Shown here: in pieces, positions 12,843-24,956 of the stretch
Numbering within the stretch: position 1 is the first letter of the stretch
Layout: the number at the start of each line of letters is the position of its first letter
Assembly: GCA_039583875.1 (NCBI GenBank)
Contig: CM077149.1
Span: forward strand, 21,837,194-21,901,193
Reading direction: 5' to 3'
DNA length: 64,000 nucleotides
Source of the DNA: Platanthera guangdongensis
Taxonomy: Eukaryota; Streptophyta; Magnoliopsida; Asparagales; Orchidaceae
Translations under genes and position numbers: made by a program
Notes under the pieces: generated by a model
Database searches by the model: none
What the model was told of the DNA's origin: nothing
What the model saw: the letters and a program-made list of their open reading frames with translations, nothing else

Positions 12843-14229
12843 TGTTGGATCTTGTGGCCAACCTTAGAGGTGGGTGAATATGATTTTATGCTTTTTTAAA
12901 AAAATTCAAATAATTTTACACAGGAAAACTAGTTTTGGATGCTACCGCGGGGCGCTAGCTTACTAGCGCGCGGCAGTGGGTTACTGGCCTCGTTTTCTTG
13001 GACAAACTCCACCTTAGAGATGCATACACCCTTCAGAGATCTACTGGCATACAACCACAAAGTCACACACAGAATGAAGAACAACAAATAATTTTATTCA
13101 AATAGAAACGACAGTGGTTTATAATTACGAGCACTAGATCTTCATGGTGCAGGGGATCAATGGCGGTGAAATTCAAATTTCTTTTCGTTTTCTATACCAA
13201 CCCACTATCTGGACCGGTTGGCTCTCTCCATTTCCCTCCACCAAAGGTCTTCGAGATGGCTCTTCACCTTCACACTAGAAAGTATCTTAGATCCTACTAG
13301 ATCCCCCGATCTAGACGTCCCTTCCCCGGGATGATTTCTCACAAAATCCTTCCGGATTCCGATAAACTACACCGGTCGATTTACCTCACCCTCAAACAAT
13401 CAGAAAAGAGAAAAATACAAAAGGTGTAACGAAGATTTCAAAAGTGATTCTCCCTCAAGACGATTCAATCATTGAGTAGTGCATGACCGGTGCTAATGAT
13501 CTTTATTTTATTGCAACCGATAAACTTCTCTTAGTCGTTGTAGTCCTTTGCTCGCAAGAGATCTTGGTGTGTAAATGGGAGGGAGTCGGCTTTCTCTTCC
13601 TTTGACGGAGACAGTGGAACACTACTCAAAGACAGCACACGAACCCTAGAATGAAATTATGCCTCTCCTCTTGAAAGGAATAAAGAAATGGAATTCTTTT
13701 ATACATATTTGAAAAATAGGCTACTGCTGGCAGTAGGTTGTTATGATTCGATGTCACAACTATCGCATGGATTTGGTCAAATATTCAAAAAAGATATTTT
13801 TTCGCTCTTTCGTGCTAGCGTGACGCGGTACCCAAGTATCGCTTGGTGGTAGCACAATCTGCTTGATGATGTTTGAGAGCGCTAGCACTGCGCGGTAGTA
13901 AGCAAGCGATGTGCGGTAGTAAGTTAGCGATGTGCGGTAGTAAGCTAACGCTACGCGGTAGGCCACAGAGTGCATGTCCTGAATAAATCTTGAAGCTAGC
14001 AAGGGTGGTAGCTCTAACTCCACACGGTAGGTCACCAATCACCAATTCAGATTGAATCCATGCTAGCGCTCTGTGGTAGTGCTAGCGCGCGGCGGTAGGT
14101 TGTAGAGTTGTGTACTTCGATTTTTTTGAACATGTAAACCTACACACTATACTAAACACAAGTGTGATCAAACACAACATGAGATTTGATATTGTCAAAC
14201 AGAAAAAATGTGAACCATAGGCTCCAACA
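12843..14229 (-). repeat. 5' LTR of the decayed Sirevirus, 1387 bp
   Basis: Ends form a perfect TGTTGGA..TCCAACA inverted pair. The U5 end reads (minus) TTCACCCACCTCTAAGG, a feature shared in form with the young copia element at 24812-38209. The high-coordinate 120 bp are homologous to 60950-61066 and, in reverse, to 62656-62720. So three LTRs of one family occur in the window. No partner 3' LTR is present for this copy. Confidence 0.88.
13885..13975. repeat. Short tandem repeat, CGGTAGTAAGCTAGCGATGTG-like, about 21 bp x 4
   Basis: Successive CGGTAGTAAG words at about 13900, 13921 and 13936, ending in CGGTAGG, inside the Sirevirus LTR U3. GCTAGCGC and CGCGGTAG words recur elsewhere in the same LTR (12945-12985, 14065-14100). 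Confidence 0.7.
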
Positions 14230-14499
14230 ATCGGTATGAGGGTCAATGGCTTGATGACCTCTGCTCGAGATGTCTAAATACGTCTGAGGAGGTCCAAGCA
14301 AGCTCCGGGAATAACCAGACTTGAGAAGAATAAAGACCACACTCTCTTGGCCAATACTAATGGTCTTATTATCTCAACACAGTGTGCTAATAATTTTTTC
14401 ACTCTTTTTCTAAAAATATCTTTAGCAGTGGTTTTATGGGAGTAAATTGTTTGCTAAATTCATGCACCAATCTTTTGATAATAAGGAGGAAATAAGAGG
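14230..14499. other. Short unclassified segment
   Basis: Between the Sirevirus LTR and the end of the Tat-lineage pol. It is probably the 3' untranslated part of the Tat-like element, into which the Sirevirus inserted. Nothing coding recognised. Confidence 0.4.
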
Positions 14500-17400
14500 A
14501 GTACCTTGGCGTAGGAGTAATATATATTCAAGTCCTCACAATTCTAGGTGTTTTGCAATTCCCTCTTCTCATGAGATTATAGCTGATAGGCTCTGTTCTT
14601 GAGCACCTCTTTGATTACAAAAGGTCATTCCCAGTTGGGGTTAAGCTTTCCCACCGAGACTCCCCCCCCCCCCCCCAGTTGCATCCACCTACTTCAGAAT
14701 GAGGTCTCCCTTCTCAAACTGCTTCACCTGTATGTCCTTGTCGAAGTACTTATACATCCTCCGCTATGTTTCTGCCTGTCCGACCATCGATTGATCCCTG
14801 AGTTTCTCGATTAGTCAAGATTACACTTTAATTCTTCGTAATTGTTATCCATCCATTCACTTTTGCATTGCCAGAAAGGAAGACATGTGGTCTTTCTACA
14901 TCAAATTCCATTGTGATGAGAGCTTCAGATCCATATGACAATTTGAATGGAGTTTCACCAGTTGCTGAAGAAGGAGTCGTCCGGAGGGTCCAAAAAACTG
15001 CAGACAACTGCTGCGCCCAATTTGCACGAGTGCTCTCCAACCTCTTATTTAATAAATTCAGGATCTGCTTATTGCTGGCCTCCACCTATCCATTACTGTG
15101 TGGATGATGAACTAACGAAAACTGAAGCTCTATTCCCACTTGATCACAGAAGCTGGTCAACTCCTCGCTTGTGAACTGTGGACTGTTGTCTGTAACAATA
15201 ACCACCAGGAGCCCATAATGGCAAATGATTTCTCCCATGATGAAGTTCTTTACTACTTGAGTCATCATTCTGACCAATGCTCTGCCTTCTACCCACTTGT
15301 TGAAATTGTCAATCATTATAAGGATAAAGTGCTGATGTCCGCTTGCAATTGAGAATGTGCCTATCAAGTCCATTCCCCGGACGGTGAATGGCCAGGGAAT
15401 AGAGATAGACTTAAGTTGTCATGCCGACTAGACCTGGAGTGGAGTGAACTTATGTCACCTTACACATCTCCTAATGAAGTCCACACGGTCGTTTCTGATT
15501 ATAGGCCAAAAGTGTCCTTGGTGGAGAATTCTTTTTTCGAGAGTTCTCGCCCCCAAATGACTTCCACACTCTCCCAAATGTATTTCTCGTAGTACCAGAG
15601 GAACCTCTTCTTCTGTCACACATCTTTCTAAGGGTAAAAGGAGGGTCCCTCGATAGAGAACCTTAGACATCAAGATATAGTGGGCTATTTTTAGTTTGAT
15701 CCATTGTTTTTCACTCACTAAAGGAATAATTTCTCTAGTTGTGAAGTAATGCATGAATGGGTCTATCCACGATGAGTGTTGATCAATCTCCATAACTTAC
15801 GCATCATCTATTGTCAAGTATAATAACTCTGCGAGGACACCCCCAGCCAGATGCTCATCTTTGGCTAATTTATTGGCCTTCATATTCTCCACCCTAGTAA
15901 TATGTCAAATATTGAAGGTGCAGAAGCGCCTGATTTCCTTCTTAACAAGAGTCAAATACTTATGTAGGAGCAGCTCCCGTTCTATGAATGTGTCTTTGAC
16001 TTGCGATGCGATGACTAACGAATCTATCATTAGTTATATATCTCCAACACCAATTTCCTGATCCAATCTCAGCCTTGTTAGTAACGCTTCATACTTGACT
16101 TGGTTATTTTTAACAGGAAAGGAGAACTTGAGTGCTTGCTCTATTCTAGTACCACAAGGAATAACTAAGATGATTCCAAACCCAATATAGTTCAGTCTGA
16201 AAGCTCCATCCACAAACATTTTCCGACAAGGTAGAGCCAAAATTCCTTGCTCGACGATGTCATCGGCTGCAAAATTGATGTGTAAGTTAACTAAGACTTG
16301 AGCCTTGACAGTGGTTCTCAGGATATACACTATATACAACTCGCTATGCTCGATGACCCATTTTGCTAATTGTCCAGAATGGTATGGTTTTCCAGAAAAG
16401 CTCTGAAGGGGTGATCTATAACTACTTTCATGGAATGAGCTTGGAAATACAGTCAGAGACTACTCGCTAAGACTATCAAGGTTGGGGCTAACTTCTCCAG
16501 AATTGAGTAGCGCATCTCGACATTCTTTAGCACATAATTGACTTAAAGAATGGGAAATTGCTTTTTGCATTCTTCTCGGACTAAGACTAAACTTATGGCA
16601 TCTTTGCCAACTCCTTGGTACAAGAATAGTTCCTCTGACTGGCAGGGGCTCTGGAGTAGTGAAGTTGTAGTTAGCTAAAGTTTTTATTACTCGAATGCTC
16701 AGTTACACTCCTCGATTCACTCAAATTTCTTTCCTCTCTAAAGGGTTTTGATGAAGGGGTCATACATGTCTCTAGAAAGCGAGACGAAGCGGTTACGTCC
16801 CACTATTCTTCCTACCAGCTGTTGAACATCCTTTGGATTTCTTGGGGGATACATTTACAAGATGGACTTACAAGATTAGGCTCTTGACCCTACGGGGTGA
16901 GGAGGTACCTGAGGAACTTCCCTTTGTTGTCTTTGAAGGTACAGTTGACCTGATTGAGCTGCTTATCGAACTTACGAAGAGTGGTGAATGCCTCCATTAG
17001 ATCTATAAGATGGCTCTCCATCTTATTGCTCTTGACGAGCAGATCGTCGATGTAGACTTCCATATTTCATCCCTTCTAATACCTGAAGACATGATCCATC
17101 ATCATACGGTATGTTGCACCACCATTCTTTAGCCTAAATCTAATGACTCGATAGCAGAAATAGCCCTCGTTCATAATGAACGAAATGTGGGGCACATCAG
17201 GTTCATGCATCTTTATCTGGTGATACACTAAAAAGCATCTAGGAAACTCATCATTGAGAATCGTACTGCATAGTCAACCAACTAATCAAACTGAGGTAGT
17301 AGATATTAGTCCTTGGGACATGCCTTGTTAAGACGGGTGAAGTCGACATACATTCTCCACTTCTCGTTAGCATTTCTTACCATAACTACATTTGAGATCT

Positions 17401-17690
17401 AATTACAGTACTGAACCTCTCAGATTAACCCAAATTCTAATAGCTTTGATACCTCTTATCAGATGGGATTAGTGAGGGTAGTCTCCACAGCTCACTTCTT
17501 CTGCTTCACTAGTCTGAAAACGAGGCGGATGTTGAGATGATCACAAGCAACATCCAAGCTAACCCCTGGCATGTCGGAGACTGACCATGCGAAGACGTCG
17601 AGGTTATCCAATAGACACCAGATGAGTAGTGTCTTATCCTTTCCTTCTAACTCGGTGTTAATAGATATAGTTCTGCTCCTATCTCCCTTA
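14500..17690 (-). pseudogene. Decayed Tat-lineage Ty3/gypsy pol (RT, RNase H, archaeal-type RNase H, integrase)
   Basis: On the minus strand, pieces occur in pol order. The pre-RT DVFAWSVSDMPG lies near 17600. RT has KWRMYVDFTRLNKACPKD (about 17350), a block ending RLKNGGATYRMM and the catalytic box VYIDDLLVKS (about 17050). A second, Tat-specific RNase H has MFVDGAFRLNYIGFGIIL (about 16200). The integrase zinc finger is at 15455-15793, and the integrase core has DLIGTF, VIVTDNSPQF and HHPHSNG (15086-15373), continuing in 14828-15085. A C-terminal GKLNPNWE follows (about 14625), where the usual Gly codon is now TGA. Many stops and frame changes make this an old, dead copy. Lineage call rests on the extra RNase H and the CPKD RT motif. 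Confidence 0.9.
14670..14682. repeat. Poly-C run
   Basis: A run of about 13 C within the decayed pol. Similar C runs occur at about 26990, 38171, 42517, 43606 and 44759. Confidence 0.9.
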
Positions 17691-19036
17691 GAATGGGCAC
17701 ATCTTGAACTTCCTGAGTGGGCTCAATGTGTGTCCCATGCGCAAACTTCTTCTAGGCTCCCGCACCCATCGCACAGCCCTTGACAACTATTCGCTTGACC
17801 TTGCAAGTGTCCGGCTACATCCTCTCTAAGGGGCCCTGACAGCCTCCGCCTATACCATTCGTGCAACAGGCACACACATCTTGGAGCGGACAAACACTAT
17901 GGTTGCCCACAGATTGTAGGCGTGATTTCATCAATCGTTTGATCCATGCTTACCACATCAAATTTTATTGGAGCCAAAATTGTGGCCAACACTCTGCGTG
18001 TTATACCAAAGTTGGGTGGTCAACAAAGGAAAGAGAAGTTTGCAAGTGATCGGTTATAAGCCCTAGAGAGTCAAGCAGCAGAGGCACAAAAATGAGAATG
18101 TCACTGGCAGCGGTGAACACTTGACTTAACCGCTACGACGAATGTCTTTCTTGCCGCTAGCTTTTGGATTATACTGGGAAAAGATTACAAGTGGTATGAA
18201 TCAATTCGTCGTAGAGAGTCTAATGGTGAGGGCTAGTTAACTCTCTGGAAATCCGAACGGGTCTTCTTCGTTGCGACCTTTGGTAGGGGGTGTGTTGGGC
18301 AAAGCATACTTACAAAGGGAATTGCGGGATATTGTGACCAAAAGATCCTACCCCTTCAGGATAAGGGAGAATGCTAGGAGCTCTGCCTCAAATCCCACCA
18401 CGACCAAAGAGATGATCCAGGAAGAAATAGACCCGTTGAGAGGGCCAATCATCCGCAATGCTACTGGGGAGAAGATGGTGACACTTGCGCCATCCTTCAT
18501 GTTAATGGTCTAGGGGAGACCTAACAACGAAGACGCATCAGAAGGCGACTGGGCAATGGTCATACCCGCATTCAACATTTTTGAAGGAGTGATCGCCCGT
18601 GAAATATTTGAAAGGGCAAAACAAAGTCGATAGGAGGAATTCACGATGGAGTCCCAACATTGAATAGCGCGGCTGGAGGAAGAGGTCACCTGCATACCAG
18701 CGGACAATATCAAAAAACTAGAAAGTGTACCTGAGGACAAACCATCGTTAAAGCATATAAAGATCGTGGAACGCGCTGGTGATCGAGGCACGGATGGGAT
18801 CAAGTGGTGAGAGACCATGTGGATGCTCCTTCCCAATTGTCGGAGACCTAGAACTGGTCTATTGTCCCCCGCCAATAATCCATTGCTATCCTACCCGTCG
18901 TGGGGGCAAACATGAGAGAGTTGCCTCAGACTCATGCACAATTACAGGTTGCACACAAGTGAGGGGAAGCTTTGTGGAGTGTTTTCCTGAAGCAAACGGA
19001 CACCGAGATAGCCATGTGTTCAACATTTGGGCCTAC
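17691..19036. other. Unclassified segment upstream of the Tat-like pol
   Basis: In minus orientation this is where gag and protease of the Tat-like element would lie, continuing at 38437 after the chromovirus insertion. No gag motif is recognisable. A plus-strand stretch at 18271-18813 reads as open sequence with three stops and is listed separately. Confidence 0.4.
18271..18813 (+). pseudogene. Unrecognised open stretch, interrupted by stops
   Basis: Frame 18271 runs 80 codons to a TAG at 18511-18513, then continues in the same frame with DASEGDWAMVIPAFNIFEG, REIFERAKQSR and a coiled-coil-like LEEEV .. KKLESVPEDKPSLKHIK. Two further stops occur before a TGA near 18811. Composition looks protein-like, with charged residues and few rare codons, but I cannot assign a family. 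It runs opposite to the surrounding Tat-like pol, so it may be a captured fragment or chance. Confidence 0.25.
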
Positions 19037-19041
19037 ATGGG

Positions 19042-19551
19042 TGATGGGACCTCCAAAACGTTAATTGATATTTCCGGCGGACTTTCGTTTCCGGTGAGAG
19101 AGGGACAGAGAAAAATTTGGAGGGGAAGGTCGAGAGAGGGAGAGAGAGAGATAGAGAGGAAGAGAGAGAGAGGAAGAGAGAGAGAGAGAGAAAGACAGAA
19201 TGAAAGAGAACTAAATTCTTTATTAATCCATGCATAAAAAATCTGATTACAAAACACCTCCTTTTATAACCCCTTTGACCCAACGGTCAAAAACATATAT
19301 AAAAACTAATAAACAATTCGTAATAAAGCTGAGGCTGATGGCTGGTGTTTGGAAGCGGATTCAGCAATGATGTTGCCATGTGTTCAATGATCCTGTTTGT
19401 TGATAAAGGTGGGCTCTGTTGTGATGTTGCCATGTGTCTGGAGATTCATTTCGATTGTAAACTGAAGAGCTGTGGTAAAGCCATATGTTGCCATGTGTCA
19501 AAATCAGGATGGATCATTTAATGCTGAGCTGAACGTGTCAGCATCCCAACA
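19042..19551 (-). repeat. 3' LTR of the chromovirus (510 bp)
   Basis: Plus-strand ends TGATGGGACC and CCCAACA. It contains a (GA)n tract (about 19136-19193) that is longer than in the 5' LTR (about 24635-24667). This accounts for most of the length difference between 510 and 483 bp. Apart from that tract and scattered changes the LTRs match closely. A PPT-like purine run lies some 50 bp away at about 19595-19615. Confidence 0.92.
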
Positions 19552-19808
19552 ATACTTGGCTCTTTTAAAACAATCGATGTACGCATTGATCTCATTTCTA
19601 TCCCCCTTCCGCTTTTGTGTTAGGGTTTTGGTCTGGAGAAAAGCTTAGGTTGTCGTACGGCATGGACGAAAACGCAAGCGAAGAAGAGAGAAGCAAAGGA
19701 CTTCGACTGGATGTGAAAGCCGGAGATGGTAGATGCAGGCGCTGAGGAGAATGAAGAAGAACTAGTCCGGCGGCATTTTCGCCTGCGTTGAAAGCTGGTA
19801 AAATCGAA
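19552..19808 (-). other. 3' untranslated region of the chromovirus
   Basis: Between the stop codon of the polyprotein and the 3' LTR. It contains a minus-strand purine run AAGCGGAAGGGGGATAG near 19597-19615. No additional gene recognised. Confidence 0.6.
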
Positions 19809-20610
19809 CTAATCTTCATTCGGAGGGTGAAGCGTGTAAGGACGGTGTCGTCCAGAGTGTATTTTGCGTTGTTTCCATGTTGTGGAAAGTAGATCTGAGA
19901 GTTCCGTGTCCGTAGACGTTGACTCGAGAGTGTTGGTTGGTGGCTGTAGAGCAGTAGGTAGAGTGTCTAGATCTTCCCAGGTACTATCTTCGGGTGGAAG
20001 ATCCTTCCACTGGACTAGCCCCTGCCGGATCGGTAGATTGTTGCGTATAAACTGTCGCAGACTAACCACTGCTAATGGAACATGCAAGGGCATATTCTTA
20101 TGGCTCTGTTTGGGTAGGGGCGTCACATGGGGGTGGGTAGCATTGTGGTATGGTTTGAGCAGTGATATGTGAAATACCGGGTGTATTTTACAGTCCTCCG
20201 GGAGTTGCACTCGGTAAGCCGTTTCTCCAACGACTTCCAGAATTTGGAAGGGTCCGTAAAAACGAAGAGAAAGCTTTCTGCAGCTTGTTCGCTTGAGAGA
20301 GAGTTGACAGTAGGGATGTAACTTTAATAATACCCAATCGTGCACTTGAAAGCGTTTCTCGAGTCTTTTTTTGTCTGCATAAATCTTCATACGATTTTGA
20401 GACTGTTGGAGGTGTTGTTTGAGTTGATGGATGATAGTGTCTCTGGTTTGCAGTGTAAGATCCACAGCTTCATTCTGACTAGTACCTGCACAGTAGGTAA
20501 ATAGCCCAGGGGGCTGGCGACCGAACATGGCCTCGAAGGGAGTGATGTCGGTCGATGTGTTTAGAGTCGTGTTGAAATGATATTCTGCTAAACTTAAGTA
20601 ATTAGACCAT
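19809..20610 (-). pseudogene. Chromovirus integrase C-terminus with GPY/F module and chromodomain
   Basis: The minus frame continues the integrase after a frameshift near 20610: KWSNYLSLAEYHF, FEAMFGRQPPG, then LKLHPYCQ .. LRFYGPFQILEVVGETAYR (GPY/F), HPVFHISLLKPYH, and a chromodomain with LVQWKDLPPEDSTWEDLDTL. It ends LHPPNED. Chromodomains of this class bind modified histone tails and steer integration to heterochromatin. The frame is displaced by one base from the upstream pol: an A-run at HEHPK reads 5 A where 6 would keep frame. That single deletion disables the continuous polyprotein. Confidence 0.93.
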
Positions 20611-23600
20611 TTTTGGGGTGTTCATGAGTAAACATTCTTAAATATTGTTGCAGACTTCGGTTAGTTTGCTCCGTCAACCCATCAGTTTGTGGGTGATAAG
20701 CCGAACTATATAGTAATTTGGTATCTTGTAGTGTGAATAGGTCTGTCCAGAAATTACTTAAGAAGACGGAGTCGCGATCGGAAATTATCGACGTTGGTAT
20801 GCCATTGAGTTTTCCAACTGATTCCCAAAAAACTACTGCTGCATTTGGCGCAGTTAATGGAGGAATCAGGGAAGCGAAATGAGCCGCTCGCGACAATCTG
20901 TCGACTATCACCATGATTATTGTGAAATTATTAGATTTTGGTAATTGTGTGATGAAATCCATAGTGAGGTCAGACCAAATTTGGGTCGGGATAGGTAAGG
21001 GTTGGAGCAACCCATAGGGCAAATGGTTTGAGGCTTTAACCTTTTGACATAGATCACATTGGTTGATGTATTCGGTAAAGTGTTGTTTCATGTTATGCCA
21101 GTGAAAATTATTTTGAATTTTGTGTTGTGTTGCCCTAATTCCTGAATGCCCTCCATAGTGAGTATTATGTGAATTAGTGAGGATTGTTTTGATTATAGGT
21201 GAATTTTGAGGGATGAACAATCTATGTTTGTAGTAAATTTTGTCTCCTAAGTGGGTCCAGTCTGGTCGGGCATGAGGGTTTCGGTGTAATTCGCCTAGCA
21301 ATTGCTGGGTGAATTGGTCAGCAGCATAATCTTGCTGTAAGCCGTCCAATAAGGAAGAAGTGGGTGTGGATAAGGTCATATGTAGTAGATGTGTCGTTGT
21401 TGAAAGTGTGTTGTTTGATGTCTCTGTGGTGGATTCAGAATGGTCCGAACAAGATCTGGATAGCGCATCTGCCACTATGTTATTTTTGCCGGGTTTATAT
21501 TTGATCGTATAATCAAACCCAATCAGTTTTGCTAAGAACATTTGTTGTTCAGGGGTGTGCAAATCCTGTGTGAGGAGATTGTGTAAACTTTTATGATCAG
21601 TTAGTATTTGAAAACGGTGACCCCGTAAATATTGCCGCCACTTGGCAACGGCGGAAGTTACCGCATACATTTCACGGACGTATGTCGACTTGCGTTGCAT
21701 TAGTGGTGTCAACTTCTTACTGAAATACGGAACTGGGTTATTGTTTTGTAATAATACTGCCACTATGTCGATGCCCGAAGCGTCGGTTTCTATGGAGAAT
21801 TGTTCAGCAAAATTCGGTAAGGTCAATATTGGTTTCGAGATTAGAGTTTTTTTAAGAGTTTGGAATGCTGTCTCCGTGTGGTCATCCCAAACGAATTGAG
21901 TTTTGTTTAACAAATCAGATAAAGGTGCCGCTATTATTGAAAAATTCTTAATAAATTTTCGATAAAACCCTGCTAAACCGAGAAATACTCGTACGTCTTT
22001 TTGTGTCTTAGGTGTGTAATATTGTGCAATTGCTCGAGTGTTGGTTTGATTTGGGAAAACCATGCCTTTCGTAATGCAATGGCCTAAAAATTCAATATCT
22101 TCTTTCAAGAAGAAACACTTGGAAAAATTTTTTTCCATGATATTGTCAGTTAGTATTTGGAAAACTGTTCGTAAATGGAGAAAATGTTCCTGTTGGGTGG
22201 TACTAAAGATGAGTATGTCATCAAAAAACACAACAATGAATTTGCGTAAGTATGGTCGAAATATGGAATTCATTAACGATTGAAACGTGGATGGCGCATT
22301 GGTTAGGCCAAAAGGCATGACCGTAAATTCGAAGTGCCCGTGGTGTGTACGGAAGGAGGTTTTGTGAATGTCTGTTTCGGCCATTCGAATTTGATGATAT
22401 CCTGATCGTAGGTCTAATTTAGTAAAAAAACGGGCATGGAATAGTTCGTCCAGTAATTCATCGATAGTGGGTATCGGAAACCGATCTTTTATTGTGATGT
22501 TGTTTAAGATTTTGTAATCGACGCAGAAGCGCCATGTACCGTCTTTCTTTTTGACCAAAATGACGGGTGAACTAAAACTTGATATACTTGGCTGAATAAG
22601 TCCCGCATCCAACATCTCAATTACTAATTTCTCAATTTCATTTTTTTGATAATGAGGATAACGGTATGTTTTAACGTTAAATGGTTGAGAGTTTGGTAGA
22701 AGTGGAATGGTGTGGTCTATGGAGCGTCGAGGTGGGAGAACTGGGTTGTCCTGAAACAAGGAGTTAGATTCGAGCAGCAAATTTTTGAAATTTGGTGGTA
22801 AGGCTGGATCTAAAATTGGTTCGGGTGGACCTTTTTGGCTGGTTTGTGGTAGGTCATTGGTTAATATGCACAGTGCCGATGATTATAGGGACATTAAACG
22901 AGCCACCTGCGATGATGAAACCGTCCTATGAGGGTTGGTGGGTTGACCCTGTAACGTGATTGGACCCTTCTTTGTGGTATATGTTATCGTTAGGTTTGAG
23001 TAGTCGGTGGTCACAGGTCCTAAGGATCAAATCCATCGTACTCCCAAGACGATATCCGCCCCATTGAGGTCCAGGACCTACAAATTTATTTTGTAAACAT
23101 TTGTTTGAATGAGCAGGAGTAAGTCGACACATTTGCATGTGCATAAAACCAACATTCCGTTGCCCATAAAAACTTTAAAAGGTTGTATTGCGAGTACTGG
23201 TAGTTGTAAAAACTTGGTCACCCGTTCGGAGATAAAATCGTGGGAACTTCTGCTATCAATTAAAGTTTGGAAAGGATGGAGTCCTAAGTGTGAAATCACA
23301 CGCAAGCATGTGCCTAAGGGGTCACCTGTGAGGGCAAAAAAACAAACTGAACCATTCTGATCCACTACCTCTTGGATGGGTTCATCGGTCACGTCGTCTG
23401 GTATATCGTGCTCATCACTACCCTGGAAGTATAACAATGTGCCGGAGCCTTTACAATGATGACCGTAGGTGTATTTGTCGTTACAACTATAACATAAGCC
23501 GAGGTCTCTATGTCGTTGACGTTCGGCGGCGGACAGCCGGCGAATTGTGTATTGAAATTGTGGTTTGGGTATGTCTGATATATTGTTGACGGGGTGCCAT

Positions 23601-23960
23601 TGTAGTCGGGGTAGTTGTGGTCGGGTATGGTATTCAGGTTTTTGGGTGGGTGGTGGGTACTCTACACGTGGGCGTGGAGGTTGGATGGAAGCATTTTCTA
23701 ATTCCTGATCCTCTACCATCCGTGCAAGTGCGTAAGAGTCATGTAAATCTGTTGGTCGTTGCATTTTAACAACACTACGTATATTTGGTTTGAGGCCCGA
23801 GATAAATATACTCGTGATAAATCCTGGTGTAAGACCAGGTACTTGTGTTAACAGTTCTTCAAAGTGGTTTTTATATTCAGTGACTGTGGTGGTCTGTTGT
23901 AATTGTTTTAATGACCCCGTTGGGTCTTCATAACCAGAAGGGCCAAAACGTTTTATTAGT
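20594..23960 (-). pseudogene. Chromovirus gag end, protease, RT, RNase H and integrase core
   Basis: One minus-strand frame from about 23960. It holds the end of gag (FVEALIKRFGPSG, LARMVEDQELE) and a zinc knuckle of chromovirus form (CYSCNDKYTYGHHC). The protease has LIDSRSSHDFI, where the usual Gly after DS is Arg. Stops are TAG near 23078, TGA near 23035 and TAA near 22890. A long RT follows ([24 protein letters not shown], catalytic VVFFDDILIFS), then RNase H (SIETDASGIDIVAVL, ILTDHKSLHNLL, NNIVADALSR). The integrase has the HHCC finger (HTHYGGHSG .. CDLCQKVK) and D,D,E residues in TMDFITQLPK, SIISDRDSVF and TDGLTEQTNR. Domains are well kept, so decay is recent; three stops and a mutated protease argue against autonomy. 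Confidence 0.93.
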
Positions 23961-24510
23961 GCCTCAACGAAGTTGGAAAAGTAATATTAGGTAGATCGCG
24001 TAGTGTCGCTTGATACCAGCGCGAGGCTGGACGATCAAGATGACACGGCGCAATGAGCAAAAAGTCTCGTGGATTTATTTTGTGATATTGAAAATATAGT
24101 TGTAAGTTGTAAAGAGAATCCGTTGGGTCGCCCTCACTAAAACGGGTGCAATTAAATTTGAAATCTGAAAGGGACGAAACGACCTGGTGCGATGAGGGGG
24201 AATGTCCAAGAATGCCCTGGGAGGTACTAGCTTGGCCAAAATCGGAGGTTTTTGTCCTTGCATGTAGCAGGTCTAAAGAAGTCTGCATCTGTTTGAATTG
24301 CGCCATCATATCGCTGCGTAACGTGTCGATCTTGTCCGCAGCATCCGTTCGCGTCTTGACGATTTGTTGCACGAGAAAAGTCTCCTTTGTCTGCATATCG
24401 TCGCGCAGGTCGGTCATTTGAGTTGCCCGAGCCGCCCGCTCGGCATGGATAGCTTCTTGTAATTCAAGAAACTGGCTGTGTAATTCTTTGGAGCGTGTAT
24501 GGTCCGCCAT
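23956..24510 (-). pseudogene. Chromovirus gag N-terminal part, frameshifted
   Basis: Starts at MADHTRSKELHSQF (ATG at 24510, about 20 bp after the PBS). It has a coiled-coil-like first 80 residues, then the retrotransposon gag core (FNCTRFSEGDPTDSLYNL, HLDRPASRWYQ). The frame ends LPNITFPTSLRH. Loss of one T in a TTTTT run near 23980 explains why the next part (SNFVEALIKRFGPSG) lies in another frame. Confidence 0.9.
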
Positions 24511-24529
24511 TCGGGAGGGGAAATTCAAT

Positions 24530-24545
24530 CAATGAGAGCACCAAT
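24530..24545 (-). other. Primer-binding site of the chromovirus
   Basis: Minus-strand ATTGGTGCTCTCATTG directly abuts the 5' LTR end (CTATCA). Primer sites of the form TTGGTGCTYTCATTG are common in Reina-type plant elements. Confidence 0.7.
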
Positions 24546-24811
24546 TGATAGGACCTCCAAAATGTTAATTGATATTTCCGGCGGACTGTCGTTTCCGGTG
24601 AGAGAGGGACAGAGAAAAAGTTGGAGGGGAAGGTCGAGAGAGGGAGAGAGAGAGAGAGAGAGAGAGAAAGATAGAATGAAAGAGAACTAAATTCTTTATT
24701 AATCCATGCATAAAAAAAATCTGATTACAAAACACCTCCTTTTATAACCCCTTTGAACTAACGGTCAAAAACATGTATAAAAACTAATAAACAATTCGTA
24801 ATAAAGCTGAG
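24546..24811 (-). repeat. 5' LTR of the chromovirus, first part (before the copia insertion)
   Basis: Begins TGATAGGACCTCC on the plus strand and matches 19042-19313. It is interrupted after AAAGCTGAG, whose CTGAG is the copia target site, and resumes at 38215. Confidence 0.93.
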
Positions 24812-24956
24812 TGTTGGGTACATTGGTCAAATGTACCTGATTTGAAGAAGCCTCACCCAACTCAATGATATACATCATGATGTATTTGATGTATGTTTGA
24901 GTTACTTGTGCAGGTTAGGTATTCACTGGACTGAAGCTAAAACTTTCTAAGTCCAT

